From positions 434,001 through 498,000 of the forward strand of contig NZ_JBGFSJ010000001.1 in assembly GCF_041365695.1 (NCBI RefSeq): DNA of 64,000 bases. The letters run 5' to 3'. Made by a program: the position numbers and the translations under genes. Each line of letters starts with the position of its first letter. The stretch's first letter is position 1. Under the pieces are notes generated by a model, which was not told the DNA's origin, did no database searches, and saw only the letters and a list, made by a program, of their open reading frames with translations. Source of the DNA: Rhodosalinus sp041365695 (GTDB taxonomy: Bacteria > Pseudomonadota > Alphaproteobacteria > Rhodobacterales > Rhodobacteraceae). Shown one piece after another: positions 1-8,053 of the stretch.

Positions 1-1
1 G

Positions 2-550
2 CTCGCCTCGCTCGCGCTGGTGCGCTACCGGGTGCCGGCGGCGAACATGATCACGACGCTCCTGATCGCGCCCATCCTCGTGCCCGAGGTGGTGCTTGCC
101 GTGGCGCTGCTGCTCTTCCTGAACTTCCTGGAACTGGGCAAGAGCTTCACGATGCTCCTTCTGGGGCACGTGATCTTCACGCTGCCCTTCGTGATCCTCG
201 TGGTGCAGGCGCGTCTGGTGGCGATCCGCCGCGACGTGGAGGAGGCCGCGATGTCGCTCGGCGCCTCGCCGGTGCAGACCTTCTTCGAGATCACCCTGCC
301 GCTCATGCTGCCGGCGGTGCTGGCCGGCGCGCTCTTCGCCTTCACCATCAGCTTCGACGACATCACCGGCACGCTGTTCTGGAAGCCGGGCGGCGTCGAG
401 ACGGTCCCCACGCAGATCTTCTCGATGCTGCGGAATTCCATTTCTCCCGAGATCAACGCGCTCGGCACGGTCATGATCCTCATGACGGTGGGCCTGCCCC
501 TTCTGGGGCTGGCACTGGCGCGGGCCCTCGCAACCAGAAGCGGCGGGTGA
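2..550 (+). CDS. ABC transporter permease, PotC-like (5' truncated)
   Basis: This is the C-terminal part (182 residues) of an inner-membrane permease of a spermidine/putrescine-type ABC importer. The reading frame is open to the left edge, so the true start lies outside the window; the GTG at 20 is internal to the continuous frame. Several hydrophobic membrane segments are visible. The cytoplasmic EAA loop that docks on the ATPase is present (EEAAMSLGASP followed by the LPLMLPAVLAG segment). It is followed 40 bp later by a PotD-like binding protein and then a PotA-like ATPase. I infer that it carries polyamines or a related amine; the sequence alone does not fix the substrate. Confidence 0.9.
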   Translation, partial: LASLALVRYRVPAANMITTLLIAPILVPEVVLAVALLLFLNFLELGKSFTMLLLGHVIFTLPFVILVVQARLVAIRRDVEEAAMSLGASPVQTFFEITLPLMLPAVLAGALFAFTISFDDITGTLFWKPGGVETVPTQIFSMLRNSISPEINALGTVMILMTVGLPLLGLALARALATRSGG

Positions 551-590
551 AAACCGCCGCTCCCAACCCCAGACCGACAAGGAGGTGAAG

Positions 591-1745
591 ATGACCAGGA
601 AAATAGACGATACAACGCGTTACGAACGACTGCTGGAGCGTTACCGGAACGGCGACATCGACCGCCGGGGCTTTCTTGGCCTCATCGGCGCGGCGGGGCT
701 GGCCTACGGGATGCAGACGCCCTTCGCGCGCTACGCCCACGCCCAGGACGTGAGCCAGATCCGCTTCGACGGCTGGGGCGGCGTGGTGTCGGAGGCGTTC
801 CGCGAACACGCCTTCGATCCCTACACCGGCAAGACCGGCATCGAGGTGGTGGACGGCACCTTCTCGGGCGGGGACGAATATCTCGCCCAGGTGCGCGCGA
901 GCCAGCCGGGCGAGTACAACATCGCCCACCTCTCGGGCGTGTTCGACTACGCGCGGTACCGGAACTTCGACCTGACGACCGAGCTCGACCTGGCGAACAT
1001 CCCCAACTTCGAGCTGGTGATGACGCGGCTCGTCGAGCCCTACCGCGCGATCACGCCCGACGCGCTGTCGGCGGTTCCCTACAATTACGGGACCACGGGG
1101 CTTGCCTATAACCGAAAGCACATCTCCGACGAGGAAATGCAGGAGAAGGGCGCGCGCATCCTGATCGACGCGGCCTACGAGGGCAAGATCGGCGGCTGGT
1201 CGGACTGGCGCACGCGGATCTGGTACGGGGCGCTTCAGACCGGGCAGGACCCGAACGACATCCAGGACATGGACGCCGTCTGGGACGCGATCCGCCAGCA
1301 CCGCGACCTCGCGCTGAAATACTGGGGCTCGGGCGCGGAACTGATGAGCCTTCTCGCCGAGGAGGAGATCTACGTCACCGAGGGCTGGTCGGGCCGCATC
1401 GCCGCGCTGCAGGAGCAGGGCCACGACATCGGCTATTACGACCCGCCGAGCGGGTTCGGCTGGCAGGAGTGTCTTTTCGTGATCAAGGGCTCGCCGGTCT
1501 CGGCCTGCGAGGAGCTTCTGAACTTCATGCTGGCGCCCGAGACCTCGATCGCGGTGGCCGAGGGGCAGAACTATCCGCCCGCACTCGACGGGACCAAGGT
1601 GGATCTCGGCGACAAGATCCCGACGCTGCCGGCCTACGATCCAACGGGCACGCTCTCGGGCCTCACCTTCGCCGATCCGGAATACTGGAACGGCAACGAG
1701 GCGGAGTGGTCCAAGCAGTTCAGCCGCGTGCAGCGCGGGTATTGA
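591..1745 (+). CDS. Periplasmic substrate-binding protein, PotD-like, Tat-exported
   Basis: A 384-residue extracellular solute-binding protein of the spermidine/putrescine (PotD) type that delivers substrate to the flanking permease and ATPase. The N-terminus carries a twin-arginine motif (RRGFLG, Arg25-Arg26), a hydrophobic stretch and an Ala-rich cleavage region near residue 50, so it should reach the periplasm folded via Tat. I chose ATG 591 because AAGGAGG at 579-585 sits 5 nt upstream; the GTG at 585 lies inside that ribosome site. Tat export is less usual than Sec for this family. The ligand is inferred from neighbours, which include an acetylpolyamine amidohydrolase. Confidence 0.88.
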   Translation: MTRKIDDTTRYERLLERYRNGDIDRRGFLGLIGAAGLAYGMQTPFARYAHAQDVSQIRFDGWGGVVSEAFREHAFDPYTGKTGIEVVDGTFSGGDEYLAQVRASQPGEYNIAHLSGVFDYARYRNFDLTTELDLANIPNFELVMTRLVEPYRAITPDALSAVPYNYGTTGLAYNRKHISDEEMQEKGARILIDAAYEGKIGGWSDWRTRIWYGALQTGQDPNDIQDMDAVWDAIRQHRDLALKYWGSGAELMSLLAEEEIYVTEGWSGRIAALQEQGHDIGYYDPPSGFGWQECLFVIKGSPVSACEELLNFMLAPETSIAVAEGQNYPPALDGTKVDLGDKIPTLPAYDPTGTLSGLTFADPEYWNGNEAEWSKQFSRVQRGY

Positions 1746-1751
1746 GGACAG

Positions 1752-1779
1752 GGCGCGGTCCCGTCGACGGGGCCGCGCC
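1752..1779 (+). terminator. Strong intercistronic stem-loop after the binding-protein gene
   Basis: A 12-bp stem (one G-T pair) closed by a TCGA tetraloop starts 6 bp after the binding-protein stop codon. There is no T-run behind it, so it is more likely an mRNA-stabilising or attenuating hairpin than a full terminator. Such hairpins are known to raise binding-protein levels over the permease and ATPase. Confidence 0.55.
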
Positions 1780-1876
1780 GGTCGAAGGGTCGCGGAAACG
1801 GTGCGCATGACGCGGCGCCGCGCCGGGCCCGGGCGGCAAGGGACGCGCGGCAGGCCGGGTGCCCGGGCCGGATTTC

Positions 1877-1898
1877 CGGGGGCGCGCGGCCGCCCCCG
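1877..1898 (+). promoter_or_regulatory. Second hairpin immediately upstream of the potA-like ribosome site
   Basis: A perfect 8-bp stem (CGGGGGCG / CGCCCCCG) with a 6-nt loop ends 4 bp before the AAGGAGG site (1903-1909) of the ATPase gene. It could limit translation or transcription of the ATPase relative to the binding protein. The role is inferred from position only. Confidence 0.4.
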
Positions 1899-1917
1899 AT
1901 GCAAGGAGGTTGTCTGA

Positions 1918-2997
1918 ATGAGCTCTGTCCAGCTCAGGAATATCGTGAAGCGTTTCGGCAGCTTCACCGCCGTCCATCCGACCGACCTCGAGATCGAGGA
2001 GGGCGCCTTCGTCACGCTTCTCGGGCCGTCGGGCTGCGGCAAGACGACGAACCTGCGCATGATCGCCGGGCTTCTCGACCCCTCCGAGGGCGAGATCCTG
2101 ATCGGCGGCAGGCGCATGAACGACGTGCCGATCCACAAGCGCAACCTTGGGCTCGTCTTCCAGAACTACGCGCTTTTCCCACACAAGACCGTGGCCGAGA
2201 ACGTGGCTTTCGGTTTGAAATACCGCGACGTGGCGAAATCCGAGATCGCGGGGCGGGTGCAGCGGGTGCTCGATCTCGTGCAACTGCCGCAGGTGGGGGA
2301 TCGCTATCCCAAGGCGCTGTCGGGCGGGCAGCAGCAGCGCATCGCGCTCGCCCGCGCCATCGTGATCGAGCCCGACGTGCTGCTTCTCGACGAGCCGCTC
2401 TCGGCGCTCGACGCCAACCTGCGCGAGGACATGCGCGTGGAACTCAAGCGCATCCAGGACCAGATCAACGTCACCACGGTCTTCGTGACCCACGACCAGT
2501 CCGAGGCGCTGGCGATGTCCGACCGGATCGTGGTGATGTCGGACGGCCGGGTCGAGCAGGTGGGCACCCCCGAGGAGGTCTACAACACCCCCGCGAGCGA
2601 GTTCGTGGCCCGTTTCCTCGGCGCCTCGAACATCCTGCCCGCGCGGGTCGCCGGCCGCGAGGGCGGCGCCGTGGTGCTGGAGGAGGCGGTCTTCGGCCGC
2701 ATCCCCGTGCCCGCCGGGAAGGCGCCCCATGTCGGAAGCGAGGGCGCGGCCAAGCTGGTGATCCGGGCCGAAAAGCTGACGCTCGCCCCGCGCGGCGCGA
2801 CGCGGGAGGGTGCGGCCTGCGTTGACGCCACCGTCGAGACGGTGGATTACCAGGGCCAGGCGGTGCGCTATTTCGTGCGCGCCGGGGAGTGCCAATTGCA
2901 AGCCATCAACATGATCGACGAGCATCCCTTCGCCGAGGGAGATGCCGTCACGCTGCACCTGCGTCCGCGCGACTGCGCGGCGCTGCCGGAGGGGTAG
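1918..2997 (+). CDS. ABC transporter ATP-binding protein, PotA-like
   Basis: A 359-residue cytoplasmic ATPase that powers the polyamine-type importer. Visible motifs are Walker A (GPSGCGKTT, residues 36-44), the ABC signature LSGGQQQR near residue 134, Walker B LLLDEPLSALD, and a switch histidine (FVTHDQSEA). A C-terminal regulatory extension of TOBE type follows, as in PotA, MalK and FbpC. Start ATG 1918 has AAGGAGG 8 nt upstream. It stands 172 bp after the binding protein, with two hairpins between, and 4 bp before the aminotransferase, so it links transport and catabolic genes in one transcription unit. Confidence 0.93.
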   Translation: MSSVQLRNIVKRFGSFTAVHPTDLEIEEGAFVTLLGPSGCGKTTNLRMIAGLLDPSEGEILIGGRRMNDVPIHKRNLGLVFQNYALFPHKTVAENVAFGLKYRDVAKSEIAGRVQRVLDLVQLPQVGDRYPKALSGGQQQRIALARAIVIEPDVLLLDEPLSALDANLREDMRVELKRIQDQINVTTVFVTHDQSEALAMSDRIVVMSDGRVEQVGTPEEVYNTPASEFVARFLGASNILPARVAGREGGAVVLEEAVFGRIPVPAGKAPHVGSEGAAKLVIRAEKLTLAPRGATREGAACVDATVETVDYQGQAVRYFVRAGECQLQAINMIDEHPFAEGDAVTLHLRPRDCAALPEG

Positions 2998-3001
2998 GCC
3001 C

Positions 3002-4345
3002 ATGACCGAGCGTCCGCCATCGCATCTCTTCTACCAGGGCCGTCAGCGCCGCCCGGTGCTCGACCAGGCGCGCGGCATCTACATGTGGGACGTGGACGGC
3101 AAGCGCTACATCGACGGCTCGTCGGGCGCGATGGTCTGCAACATCGGCCATTCCAACCCGAACGTGCTGGCCGCCATGCGCGCGCAGATGGAGCGGTCCA
3201 CCTTCGGCTACCGGCTGCATTTCGAGACCGAGGCGAGCGAGGCGCTGGCGCGCAGGACCGCCGCGCTTCTCCCGGACGAGCTGGACCGCGTGTTCTTCGT
3301 CTCGGGCGGATCCGAGGCCGTGGAAAGCGCGCTGAAGCTCGCCCGGCAATGGGCGCTCGCCACGGGGCAGGGCGGCCGCTGGAAGGTGATCTCGCGCTTC
3401 CCGTCCTATCACGGCTCCACGCTCGGGGCGCTCGCGGTGACGGGCTACAACGCGCTGACCGACCCGTTCGAGCCGATGATGCGGATGATGCCGCGCGTGC
3501 CCGCGCCGCGCGCCTATCTCGACGGGCTGGACCCCGCCGACCCGGCCACGGGGCGGCACTATGCCGACATGCTGGCCGCGAAGATCGAGGAGGAAGGCCC
3601 GGAAAGCGTGCTCGCCTTCATCGTGGAGCCGGTGGGCGGGGCCTCCACGGGCGCGCTGGTGCCGCCCGCGGGCTACATGGAGCGGGTGGCCGAGATCTGC
3701 CGGCATTACGGCATCCTGCTGATCTTCGACGAGGTGATGACCGGGGCGGGGCGCACCGGGCGCTTCACCGCCGCCGAGCACTGGGGGATCACGCCCGACA
3801 TCATGGTGCTCTCCAAGGGCTTCGCGGCGGGCTACGTGCCCTTGGGCGCGATGGCCGTGGGCGCGCGGCTGGTGGAGCCCGTGCTCGACGCGGGCGGCTT
3901 CCTGCACGGCTACACCTATGCCGGCAACCCGCTCGCCTGTGCCGCGGGCCTCGCCGTGATCGAGGAGATCGAGCGCCAGGGCCTCGTGGAGAACGCCGAG
4001 CGCATGGGCGCGCGCCTCATGGAGCGGCTCGATGCGCTCCGCCAGCGCTACCCGCTCATCGGCGACGTGCGCGGCAAGGGGCTGCTCACCGCCTTCGAGT
4101 TCGTGGCCGACCGGCAGTCGATGGCCCCCCTGCCGCCCGGCCGGGCGGCGTTTCACCGCTTCGTGGAGCTGGCCTATGCGCGGGGGCTCATCGTCTATTC
4201 GCGCCGCACGCGCGGCGGCTACGCCGGGGATCACGTCATCGTCGCGCCGCCCCTCATCGTCACCGAGGCGCAGATCGACGAGATCGCGGGGCTTCTCGAC
4301 GAGACGCTCGCGGAGTTCAGTGCCGAGATGGCGGCGGTGGCCTGA
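3002..4345 (+). CDS. Class III (omega-amino acid / diamine type) PLP aminotransferase
   Basis: A 447-residue PLP-dependent class III aminotransferase. Seen in sequence: SGGSEAVESALKLAR in the cofactor phosphate region, the FDEVMTGAGRTG motif, and the Schiff-base lysine in LSKGFAAGY (Lys272). Members move the terminal amino group of omega-amino acids or diamines to a keto acid. The start at 3002 (MTERPPSH) directly follows the ATPase stop; the frame is open further upstream inside the ATPase gene, but that part is a shadow. The stop overlaps the next gene's ATG by 1 bp (TGATG). With the polyamine importer and amidohydrolase nearby, I infer it acts on an aminopropyl or aminobutyl compound; the exact substrate is unknown. 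Confidence 0.9.
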   Translation: MTERPPSHLFYQGRQRRPVLDQARGIYMWDVDGKRYIDGSSGAMVCNIGHSNPNVLAAMRAQMERSTFGYRLHFETEASEALARRTAALLPDELDRVFFVSGGSEAVESALKLARQWALATGQGGRWKVISRFPSYHGSTLGALAVTGYNALTDPFEPMMRMMPRVPAPRAYLDGLDPADPATGRHYADMLAAKIEEEGPESVLAFIVEPVGGASTGALVPPAGYMERVAEICRHYGILLIFDEVMTGAGRTGRFTAAEHWGITPDIMVLSKGFAAGYVPLGAMAVGARLVEPVLDAGGFLHGYTYAGNPLACAAGLAVIEEIERQGLVENAERMGARLMERLDALRQRYPLIGDVRGKGLLTAFEFVADRQSMAPLPPGRAAFHRFVELAYARGLIVYSRRTRGGYAGDHVIVAPPLIVTEAQIDEIAGLLDETLAEFSAEMAAVA

Positions 4346-5271
4346 TGCCGCCGATCCTGATCACCTGCGCGATCACGGGCTCGATCCACACGCCCTCCAT
4401 GTCGCCCTACCTGCCGGTGACGCCCGAGGAGATCGCGGCGCAGGCGGTGGAGGCCGCGGAGGCCGGCGCGGCGATCCTGCACCTGCACGCCCGTGATCCC
4501 GAAACGGGGCAGCCCTCGGCCGATCCCGCCCATTTCCGCGCCTTCCTGCCGCGCATTGCCGCGGCCACCGACGCGGTGCTGAACCTCTCCACCGGGGGCA
4601 GCGCGGTCATGTCCCTCGAAGAGCGGCTCGCCGCGCCGATGGAGGCGCGCCCCGAGATGTGTTCGCTCAACATGGGCACGATGAACTTCGCCCTCTATCC
4701 CATGGCGGAACGGGTGGAAGAGTGGATCCACGACTGGGAGAAGCCGTTCCTGGAGGGCTCCGACGACCTCGTCTTCAGGAACACGCCGCGCGACATCGCG
4801 CGCATCCTCACCGCGCTCGGCCGGGAGCGCGGCGCGCGCTTCGAGTTCGAGTGCTACGACGTGGGCCATCTCTACATGCTGCGCCATTTCGCCGATCGCG
4901 GGCTTGTGGCGCCGCCCTTCTTCATCCAGTTCGTCTTCGGCGTCCTCGGCGGGATCGGCGCCGACCCCGAGAACCTGATCCACATGAAGCGCATCGCCGA
5001 CAAGCTCTTCGGCTCTGACTACGCCTTCTCGGTGCTGGCCGCCGGGCGCTACCAGATGCCCTTCGCGGCGAAGGCTGCCGCCATGGGCGGGCATGTGCGC
5101 GTGGGGCTCGAGGACAGCCTGACCATCGGGCCGGGCGAACTTGCGCAGAGCAACGCCCAGCAGGTGGCCAAGGTCCGGCGCATCGTGGAAGAGCTGGGCC
5201 GCACGCCCGCCAGCCCAGACGAGGCGCGCGAGATTCTGGGTCTCAAGGGCGCGGCGGCGACGGCGATCTGA
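4345..5271 (+). CDS. Beta-keto acid cleavage enzyme (BKACE / Kce family)
   Basis: A 308-residue member of the family typified by 3-keto-5-aminohexanoate cleavage enzyme. These enzymes condense a beta-keto acid with acetyl-CoA to give acetoacetate and a new acyl-CoA. The metal motif HLHARD places His46 and His48 as Zn ligands, and the conserved glutamate of VGLEDS (Glu256) fits the third ligand. Family specificity varies widely and cannot be read directly. It is translationally coupled to the class III aminotransferase, which suggests that transamination helps produce its beta-keto substrate. No thiolase or CoA-transferase is seen beside it to handle acetoacetate. Confidence 0.9.
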   Translation: MPPILITCAITGSIHTPSMSPYLPVTPEEIAAQAVEAAEAGAAILHLHARDPETGQPSADPAHFRAFLPRIAAATDAVLNLSTGGSAVMSLEERLAAPMEARPEMCSLNMGTMNFALYPMAERVEEWIHDWEKPFLEGSDDLVFRNTPRDIARILTALGRERGARFEFECYDVGHLYMLRHFADRGLVAPPFFIQFVFGVLGGIGADPENLIHMKRIADKLFGSDYAFSVLAAGRYQMPFAAKAAAMGGHVRVGLEDSLTIGPGELAQSNAQQVAKVRRIVEELGRTPASPDEAREILGLKGAAATAI

Positions 5272-5272
5272 C

Positions 5273-5740
5273 ATGACGGTTTCGATCCGCACCGCAGGGC
5301 CCGACGACATGTCGGCGCTTTCCGAGGGGCTCGCCCGCCTCTCGGCCGATCTGGGCGATGATCACCGCGCCGGGGAGGCGGAGCTTGCCGCCGCGCTCTC
5401 GCGCGGCGTGGCGCGCGCCCAGATCGCCGGCGACGCGCCGTCGGGCCTCGCGCTCTACTCGCCGGTCTTCTCCACCGTGGCCGGCGGGGCGGGGCTTTAT
5501 GTCTCCGATCTCTGGGTGGCGGAGGATGCGCGCGGCCGGGGGCTCGGGCGGCGCCTGCTGGCCGCGGCGGCGGCGGATGCGCGCCGCGAGTGGGGGGCGC
5601 TCTTCCTCACCCTCGCGGTCTACGAGGACAGCCGCGCGGCGCGGGCCTTCTACGTAAGGCTCGGCTTCGCGCCGGTGACGGGGCAGACCCGCATGATGCT
5701 GAGCGAGGCCGGTTTCGCGGCCCTGGAGAAAGAGCGATGA
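5273..5740 (+). CDS. GNAT-family N-acetyltransferase
   Basis: A 155-residue GNAT acetyltransferase. The acetyl-CoA binding motif is visible as VAEDARGRGLGRRLL (about residues 82-96), followed by the typical NDSRAARAFY-like helix (DSRAARAFYVRLGF). Start ATG 5273 is 1 bp after the upstream stop; the open frame extends upstream only inside the BKACE gene. Its stop overlaps the ATG of the amidohydrolase gene. In this setting it may acetylate a polyamine or amine intermediate, the reverse of its neighbour's reaction, but GNAT substrates cannot be told from sequence. Confidence 0.85.
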   Translation: MTVSIRTAGPDDMSALSEGLARLSADLGDDHRAGEAELAAALSRGVARAQIAGDAPSGLALYSPVFSTVAGGAGLYVSDLWVAEDARGRGLGRRLLAAAAADARREWGALFLTLAVYEDSRAARAFYVRLGFAPVTGQTRMMLSEAGFAALEKER

Positions 5741-6756
5741 AAGCCGTGTTCGACGACCGCCAGTGGCGGCACGACCCGAAATTCTTCATGGCGAACGGCA
5801 CCCGCCTGCCGAGCCCCGAGCAGCCCGAGCGCATCGCCCGGCTGAAGGCGGCCGCCGAGGCGGCGGGCTGCGTCTTCGATCCGCCGGCCGATCACGGGAT
5901 GGGGCCGCTCGCCGCGGTGCACTCGCCGGAATACCTGCATTTCCTGCGCACCATCTACCTGCGCTGGCGGCGTATCGAGGGGGCGGGCGAGGAGGTCATC
6001 CCCAACATCCACCCGGCGAGCCGGGCCGACGGCTACCCGAAATCGGCGGTGGGGCAGGCGGGCTGGCACCAGGCGGACACGGCCTGCCCGATCGCCGAGC
6101 ACACCTGGGAGGCGGCCTACTGGTCGGCGCAGACGGCGCTTTCGGCGGCCGATCTCGTGCTGGGGGGCGCGCGCGCCGTCTACGCGCTCTCGCGCCCGCC
6201 GGGCCACCACGCCTACCGCGACCTCGCGGGCGGGTTCTGTTTCCTCAACAACGCCGCCATCGCCGCCGAGCACCTGCTGCGCGCGGGGCGCCGCCCGGCG
6301 ATCCTCGACGTGGACGTGCATCACGGCAACGGCACGCAGGGGACCTTCTATGCGCGGGGCGACGTGCTCACCGTCTCGATCCACGCCCATCCCGAACGCT
6401 TCTACCCGTTCTTCTGGGGCTATCCGCAGGAACGGGGCGAGGGCGCGGGGCTCGGCGCGAACCTCAACCTGGCGCTGCCGCGGGGCACGGACGACGCGGG
6501 CTACCTGGCAGCGCTCGACACCGCGCTCGCGCGGATCGACGCCTTCGGGGCGGACGTGGTGGTGGTGGCGCTCGGGCTCGACGCCCATGTGAACGACCCG
6601 TTCCAGGGCCTCGCCGTTACCACGGAGGGCTTCGGGCGGATCACCGGCGCCATCGCCGGGCTCGGGCGCCCGCAGCTCTACGTGCAGGAGGGCGGCTATC
6701 TCTCGCCCGATCTCGGGCCCAACCTGACCGCCGCGCTCTCCGGCGCCGCGGCATGA
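5737..6756 (+). CDS. Acetylpolyamine amidohydrolase (histone deacetylase superfamily)
   Basis: A 339-residue class II deacetylase-like enzyme. The catalytic histidine pair lies in RPPGHHAY (His157-His158), and the Zn ligands are Asp193 and His195 (DVDVHHGNG) and Asp282 (GLDAHVNDP). Length and spacing match the Mycoplana-type acetylpolyamine amidohydrolase, which removes acetyl groups from N-acetyl-putrescine, -cadaverine and -spermidine. The gene overlaps the GNAT stop and the FAD oxidase start by 4 bp each (ATGA). It is the strongest single hint that the operon handles acetylated polyamines. Confidence 0.9.
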   Translation: MKAVFDDRQWRHDPKFFMANGTRLPSPEQPERIARLKAAAEAAGCVFDPPADHGMGPLAAVHSPEYLHFLRTIYLRWRRIEGAGEEVIPNIHPASRADGYPKSAVGQAGWHQADTACPIAEHTWEAAYWSAQTALSAADLVLGGARAVYALSRPPGHHAYRDLAGGFCFLNNAAIAAEHLLRAGRRPAILDVDVHHGNGTQGTFYARGDVLTVSIHAHPERFYPFFWGYPQERGEGAGLGANLNLALPRGTDDAGYLAALDTALARIDAFGADVVVVALGLDAHVNDPFQGLAVTTEGFGRITGAIAGLGRPQLYVQEGGYLSPDLGPNLTAALSGAAA

Positions 6757-7880
6757 GCGCGCCCGACGTCATCGTGATCGGCGGCGGCATCGCCGGGGTG
6801 AGCGCGGCGGCCGAGATCGCCCGGGAGGCGCGGGTGACGCTTCTCGAGTCCGAGCCCGCGCTCGGCTACCATTCCACCGGCCGCTCGGCGGCGATCTTCA
6901 TCCGCAACTACGGCAACGCGACGCTCCGCGCGCTCAACGCGCTGGCCGAGCCGGTCTATGCCGAGGCTTCCGAGATCTCGGACACGCCGCTTCTGTCCGC
7001 GCGCGGCGCGCTGACGCTGGCCTATGCGGGGGAGGCCGACGCCTTCGCCGACTACTGCGCGGACGCGGACGGGATCGAGCGGCTGGGCGCGCGGGAGGCG
7101 GCGGAGCTCGTGCCGATCCTCGATCCCGGCCCGGTGGAGGCCGCCGCGCTGGAGCCCGACGCCCGCGACATCGACGTGGACCGCGCGCTCCAGGGTTATG
7201 CCCGTCTGCTGCGGGCGCGGGGCGGGCGGATCGTGACCGGCGCGCCCGTGACGGCCATCGCGCGGGAGGGCGGCGCGTGGCGGGTGGAGACCCGGCAAGG
7301 CGCGGAGCGCGCCGCGGTGATCGTCAACGCCGCCGGGGCCTGGGCGGACGAGGTGGCGCGTCTCGCGGGCGTGGCGCCCTTGGGCCTCGTGCCGCACCGG
7401 CGCTCGGCGGCGATCCTGCCGCCGCCCGGCGGTCGTGACGTGGCGCGCTGGCCGCTCTTCGGCTCGGCCACCGAGACCTGGTACGCGAAGCCCGATGCCG
7501 GGCGGCTCATGGTCTCTCCGGCGGACGAGGACCCGGTGGACCCGCACGATGCCTGGCCCGACGACATGGTGCTGGCCGAGGGGCTCTGGCGCTACGAACA
7601 GGCGGTCACCCACGCGGTGGAGCGAGTGGAGCGCAGCTGGGCCGGGCTTCGCAGCTTCCTGCCCGACCGCACGCCGGCGGCGGGTTTCGCCGCGGACGCG
7701 GAGGCATTCTTCTGGCTCGCGGGGCAGGGGGGCTACGGGGTGCAGACCGCGCCCGCCCTCGCCGCGATCGCCCGCCATCTCGTGACCGGCGGCGGCGCCG
7801 CGCCCGATCCCGCGCTCCTGGCCGCGCTGGCGCCCGCGCGGCTTGCGGCGACGGGCGCACGCCACGCGCCCGAGGGCTGA
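6753..7880 (+). CDS. FAD-dependent amine / D-amino acid oxidase-type oxidoreductase (copy 1)
   Basis: A 375-residue DAO-family flavoprotein with an N-terminal FAD-binding Rossmann motif (IGGGIAGVSAAA, Gly10-Gly15). It has the YHSTGRSAA loop, the VNAAGAWADEVA motif and a C-terminal GQGGYGVQTAP motif that closes the FAD site. It probably oxidises a C-N bond of an amine or amino acid, giving an imine and reduced flavin; substrate unknown. It starts within the amidohydrolase stop (ATGA overlap) and ends the operon. A clear paralogue lies at 23888-25012. The frame upstream of 6753 is a shadow inside the previous gene. Confidence 0.87.
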   Translation: MSAPDVIVIGGGIAGVSAAAEIAREARVTLLESEPALGYHSTGRSAAIFIRNYGNATLRALNALAEPVYAEASEISDTPLLSARGALTLAYAGEADAFADYCADADGIERLGAREAAELVPILDPGPVEAAALEPDARDIDVDRALQGYARLLRARGGRIVTGAPVTAIAREGGAWRVETRQGAERAAVIVNAAGAWADEVARLAGVAPLGLVPHRRSAAILPPPGGRDVARWPLFGSATETWYAKPDAGRLMVSPADEDPVDPHDAWPDDMVLAEGLWRYEQAVTHAVERVERSWAGLRSFLPDRTPAAGFAADAEAFFWLAGQGGYGVQTAPALAAIARHLVTGGGAAPDPALLAALAPARLAATGARHAPEG

Positions 7881-7920
7881 GCCGCGCCGCAACGTGGGGC
7901 CTTCGACGACAGAGCGCGGG

Positions 7921-7939
7921 GGGCGCCGGAGTGGCGCCC
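7921..7939 (+). terminator. Stem-loop downstream of the amine operon
   Basis: A perfect 7-bp GC stem (GGGCGCC / GGCGCCC) with loop GGAGT lies 40 bp after the FAD oxidase stop. No T-tract follows, so termination is only a possibility. It is the only clear hairpin I see in this 173-bp intergenic stretch. Confidence 0.35.
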
Positions 7940-8053
7940 GCGTCGATGGCCCGGCCCTGGGCGGCCATCGCGCCCTTGCGCCCGGCCGATTTGACCCGGT
8001 TGCCCGCGTGTGAGACCTTTTCAGCCGTTCTGCAAAGGGTGGGGTGAGGGCCT

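Noticed and set aside
480..2144. Long open frame on the minus strand (about 550 codons)
   Set aside because: It is antisense to the binding-protein and ATPase genes, has no family features, and is rich in Arg/Pro/Ala, as expected for shadows in GC-rich DNA.
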